Shown here: positions 61,635 to 64,000 of the stretch, piece by piece | Layout of the letters: the number at the start of each line of letters is the position of its first letter | Position numbering within the stretch: the stretch's first letter is position 1 | Assembly: GCF_022760805.1 (NCBI RefSeq) | Contig: NZ_JAIVFL010000001.1 | Location: 3,534,001-3,598,000, forward strand | DNA: 64,000 nucleotides | Origin: Candidatus Mycolicibacterium alkanivorans | GTDB lineage: Bacteria > Actinomycetota > Actinomycetes > Mycobacteriales > Mycobacteriaceae | Direction of reading: 5' to 3' | The notes under the pieces: model-generated | The model's database searches: none | The model's input: only the letters and a program-made list of their open reading frames with translations | Told to the model about the DNA's origin: nothing | Position numbers and translations under genes: made by a program

Positions 61635-62714
61635 CTACCGTTCCCGGCGGTTGAGGATCGTCGCGCTGCCGATCACCTCGTCACCGGCCGGGTCGGGCCG
61701 GTAGAGCACCAGCGTCTGGCCGGGCGCCACACCCCGCAGCGGCGAGCGCAGGCTCACCCGCAGTTCGTCGTCGGCGTACACGGCGACCGCAGGAGCGATG
61801 CCGCCGTGGGCGCGTACCTGCACCTCGCACTCAATCGGTCCCTCCGGCGCCACATCGGAGGTGAACACCGCGCGACCACCGATCAGCGACCACGCATCGA
61901 GGTCGGCGGCCCCGCCCACCCGCACTGTCCGCGAGTCGGCGTCGATGGCGGTGACGTAGCGCGGCGAGCCGTCTGGTCCCGGGCCGGCGATGCCGAGGCC
62001 CTTGCGCTGGCCGATGGTGAAGCCGTGCACACCGTCATGCTCGGCCAGCACGGTGCCCGCGGCGTCGACGACCGTCCCCCGCCGCACGCCGATGCGCGCC
62101 CCGAGGAAGGCCTGGGTGTCACCCGACGGGATGAAGCAGATGTCGTGGCTGTCGGGCTTGTCGGCCACCAGCAGGCCGCGGCGGGCGGCCTCCTCGCGGA
62201 TCTGCGGCTTGGGGGTGTCGCCGACCGGGAACGCCGCGTGCCGCAATTGCGTGGCGGTCAGTACACCGAGCACGTAGGACTGGTCCTTGTCGCGGTCGAC
62301 CGCACGGCGCAGCCGGCCCTCTGAGAGCCGGGCGTAGTGACCGGTGGCCACCGCGTCGAAACCCAGCGCCAGGGCCCTGGCGGCCAGCGCGGAGAACTTG
62401 ATCGTCTCGTTGCACCGCACGCACGGGTTGGGGGTTTCACCGCGCGCGTAGGACGACACGAAGTCGTCGATCACGTCCTCGGCGAACTGGTCGGCGAAAT
62501 CCCAGACGTAGAACGGGATTCCCAGGACATCGGCGACCCGGCGGGCGTCACCGGCATCCTCCCGCGAACAGCAACCCCGCGAACCGGTGCGCAGCGCGCC
62601 GGGCGCGCTGGACAGCGCCAGGTGCACGCCAACCACCTCGTGGCCGGCATCGACCATGCGCGCGGCGGCTACCGACGAGTCCACCCCACCGCTCATCGCG
62701 GCCAAAACCCTCAT
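61635..62714 (-). CDS. mnmA: tRNA-specific 2-thiouridylase MnmA
   Basis: Thiolates U34 of tRNA-Lys, -Glu and -Gln. The 359-residue protein has the ATP pyrophosphatase P-loop [19 protein letters not shown], the catalytic Cys pair in [16 protein letters not shown] and in [11 protein letters not shown], and the tRNA-binding [14 protein letters not shown]. The ATG at 62714 overlaps the iscS stop as ATGA, so the sulfur donor and the thiolase are made together. It is of interest that tRNA-Glu and tRNA-Gln, its substrates, are also in this window. Corresponds to Rv3024c. Confidence 0.96.
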   Translation of the reverse strand: MRVLAAMSGGVDSSVAAARMVDAGHEVVGVHLALSSAPGALRTGSRGCCSREDAGDARRVADVLGIPFYVWDFADQFAEDVIDDFVSSYARGETPNPCVRCNETIKFSALAARALALGFDAVATGHYARLSEGRLRRAVDRDKDQSYVLGVLTATQLRHAAFPVGDTPKPQIREEAARRGLLVADKPDSHDICFIPSGDTQAFLGARIGVRRGTVVDAAGTVLAEHDGVHGFTIGQRKGLGIAGPGPDGSPRYVTAIDADSRTVRVGGAADLDAWSLIGGRAVFTSDVAPEGPIECEVQVRAHGGIAPAVAVYADDELRVSLRSPLRGVAPGQTLVLYRPDPAGDEVIGSATILNRRER

Positions 62715-63910
62715 CGCAGACCGCCCAGCGACGAACTGGCCAGCGCGGCCCGGCGAGCCCGGTCGACCGCGGCGGGCAGCACCCGCAACGCGGCGTCGAC
62801 GTCGGCCTCGGTGCTGGTGTGCCCCAGCGACAACCGCAACGAGCCGCGCGCGACCACCGGGTCGGCCCCCATCGCCAGCAGCACGTGCGAGGGCCGTGCC
62901 ACGCCGGCCGTGCAGGCGGAACCGGTCGAGCACTCGATTCCGTTGGCGTCCAACAACATCAGTAGGGAGTCGCCTTCGCAGCCGCGGAAGGTGAAGTGGG
63001 TGTTGCCCGGCAGGCGGCGCTCACCGAGCGCGCCATTCAGCTGGGTGTCGGCGACGGACCCCAGCACGCCGTCGATCAGCCGCTCGCGCAACCCGCGCAA
63101 CCGGGCGGCGGTGGCGTCGAGGGACTCCACGGCCACGGTGGCCGCGGCCGCCATGGCGACCACACCGGCGACATCGGCGGTGCCCGAACGCACTTCGCGC
63201 TCCTGACCGCCGCCGTGCAGCAGCGGCGTGCAGGCGGTGTCGCGGCGCAGCAGCAGCGCGCCCACGCCGGTCGGGCCGCCGAACTTGTGGGCGGTCACGC
63301 TCATCGCCGACAGCCCGGAGCCGGCGAATCCGACCGGAATCTGGCCGACGGCCTGTACGGCATCGCTGTGCATGGGCACGTCGAACTCGGCCGCCACAGC
63401 GGCCAGTTCGCTGATCGGCATGATGGTGCCGACCTCGTTGTTGGCCCACATGACCGAGACCAGGGCCACGTCGTCGTGCTCGTGCAGCGCCTCGCGCAGC
63501 GCGGCGGCGGTCACCGAACCGTCCGGCTCGGTGGGCAGATAGGTCACCTCGGCGCCCTCGTGCTCGGCCAGCCAGATGACCGCGTCGAGCACGCCGTGGT
63601 GCTCGACGGCGGTGGTGACGATGCGCCGCCGGCCGGGCTCTGCGTCACGCCGGACCCAGTAGATGCCCTTGACGGCGAGGTTGTCGCTCTCGGTGCCGCC
63701 GGCGGTGAAGATGATCTCCGACGGCCGTGCGCCCAGGTCCGCGGCGAGTCTCTCCCGTGCCTCCTCCATCCGGCGCCGGGCGCCGCGGCCGGCGGTGTGC
63801 AGCGAGGAGGCGTTGCCGACGATGCTCAGCGCAGCCGTCATCGCCTCGACGGCAGCGGGATGCATCGGGGTGGTGGCAGCGTGGTCGAGATAAACCGGAC
63901 CGTGGCTCAT
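62711..63910 (-). CDS. iscS: Cysteine desulfurase
   Basis: PLP enzyme that takes sulfur from cysteine for tRNA thiolation and Fe-S clusters. The 399-residue protein begins [19 protein letters not shown]. The PLP lysine is in [18 protein letters not shown] (about residue 206), and the active-site cysteine is in [20 protein letters not shown] (about residue 325). The ATG is at 63910. It starts the iscS-mnmA-MetE-like group; the 90 bases upstream to the window end contain no gene I can recognise. Corresponds to Rv3025c. Confidence 0.96.
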   Translation of the reverse strand: MSHGPVYLDHAATTPMHPAAVEAMTAALSIVGNASSLHTAGRGARRRMEEARERLAADLGARPSEIIFTAGGTESDNLAVKGIYWVRRDAEPGRRRIVTTAVEHHGVLDAVIWLAEHEGAEVTYLPTEPDGSVTAAALREALHEHDDVALVSVMWANNEVGTIMPISELAAVAAEFDVPMHSDAVQAVGQIPVGFAGSGLSAMSVTAHKFGGPTGVGALLLRRDTACTPLLHGGGQEREVRSGTADVAGVVAMAAAATVAVESLDATAARLRGLRERLIDGVLGSVADTQLNGALGERRLPGNTHFTFRGCEGDSLLMLLDANGIECSTGSACTAGVARPSHVLLAMGADPVVARGSLRLSLGHTSTEADVDAALRVLPAAVDRARRAALASSSLGGLR

Positions 63911-64000
63911 GGCCTGTCCAGGATACCGGCAGGCCAGCGACCGGCCCTCATCGCCGAAACGTCACCCCGCAGTGACGCTGGAGGGTGATTGTCGCTAGGC

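Noticed and set aside
63911..64000. Start of another gene at the right edge
   Set aside because: No start codon with a ribosome site or recognisable protein is visible in the last 90 bases. It is probably the iscS promoter region.

Overview
This is about 64 kb of high-GC chromosome from a mycobacterium, most likely a fast-growing Mycolicibacterium-type species. Gene order is collinear with M. tuberculosis from Rv2923c to Rv3025c (fpg-rnc-sepIVA, coaD-pyc, recG, ung-thiL, ddl, ppk1-mutT1-hupB, leuDC, gltX, leuB-serA, ilvBNC, lppZ, gatBAC/pfkA, ligA, mnmA-iscS). Protein sequences fit that family throughout: a lysine-rich HupB tail, the SepIVA coiled coil, the FbiD step of F420 synthesis and an LppZ-type lipoprotein. 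Gene names and Rv numbers come from remembered family sequences, not from a search. There is no rRNA, CRISPR array, prophage or intact insertion sequence. No gene-free stretch exceeds 300 bases; the longest gaps are 14982-15246, 51746-51992 and 9298-9538.

Region 1 (1-17 kb): an OsmC-like fragment, fpg, rnc, a DUF177 gene and sepIVA. Next comes a tight minus-strand cluster, DsbA-like/VKOR/pyc/rsmD/coaD. An aldo-keto reductase, an exported HNH protein, recG, a DhaL-domain kinase-like gene, rpmB, ung and thiL follow. The large PDIM/phenolic-glycolipid locus that separates sepIVA from coaD in M. tuberculosis is absent. Region 2 (17-26 kb): an Lrp-type sensor domain, a DUF3515 protein, ddl, a PLP enzyme, gpsA, fbiD/cofC, ppk1, mutT1 and hupB. 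Region 3 (26-41 kb): branched-chain amino acid and serine synthesis. It holds leuCD with a divergent IclR regulator, gltX with tRNA-Gln and tRNA-Glu, an MFS transporter, leuB, serA, and ilvBNC behind a leader peptide and attenuator. Region 4 (41-43.6 kb): cfp6-like, DoxX and lppZ.

Region 5 (43.6-52.6 kb) is accessory. It holds the remains of a group 2a [NiFe]-hydrogenase (Huc-type) operon. The large subunit has lost its N-terminus and is joined head-on to the C-terminal DNA-binding domain of an AraC-family gene. Downstream, the maturation protease, a TPR protein, a 36-residue ORF, an NHL-repeat protein and an unknown protein remain open and overlap like an operon. A GAF histidine kinase/LuxR-type regulator pair and a reduced HAD-like protein follow. 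Region 6 (52.6-64 kb) returns to core genes: gatB, pfkA, gatA-gatC, an ACT protein, ligA, a YjbR-like protein, a MetE-like protein, mnmA and iscS.

Three systems are well connected inside the window. (a) Leu/Ile/Val synthesis has a leaderless leader peptide with five consecutive Leu/Val/Ile codons before ilvB. Similar TATCTC/GAGA palindromes lie at leuC/iclR and at the MFS promoter. (b) The indirect Gln-tRNA pathway is represented by gltX, tRNA-Gln, tRNA-Glu and GatCAB. (c) 2-thiouridine synthesis is represented by iscS-mnmA. Two genes, the DsbA-like gene and lppZ, carry single-base frame disruptions in C-rich proline tracts, so sequencing error must be excluded before calling them mutated.
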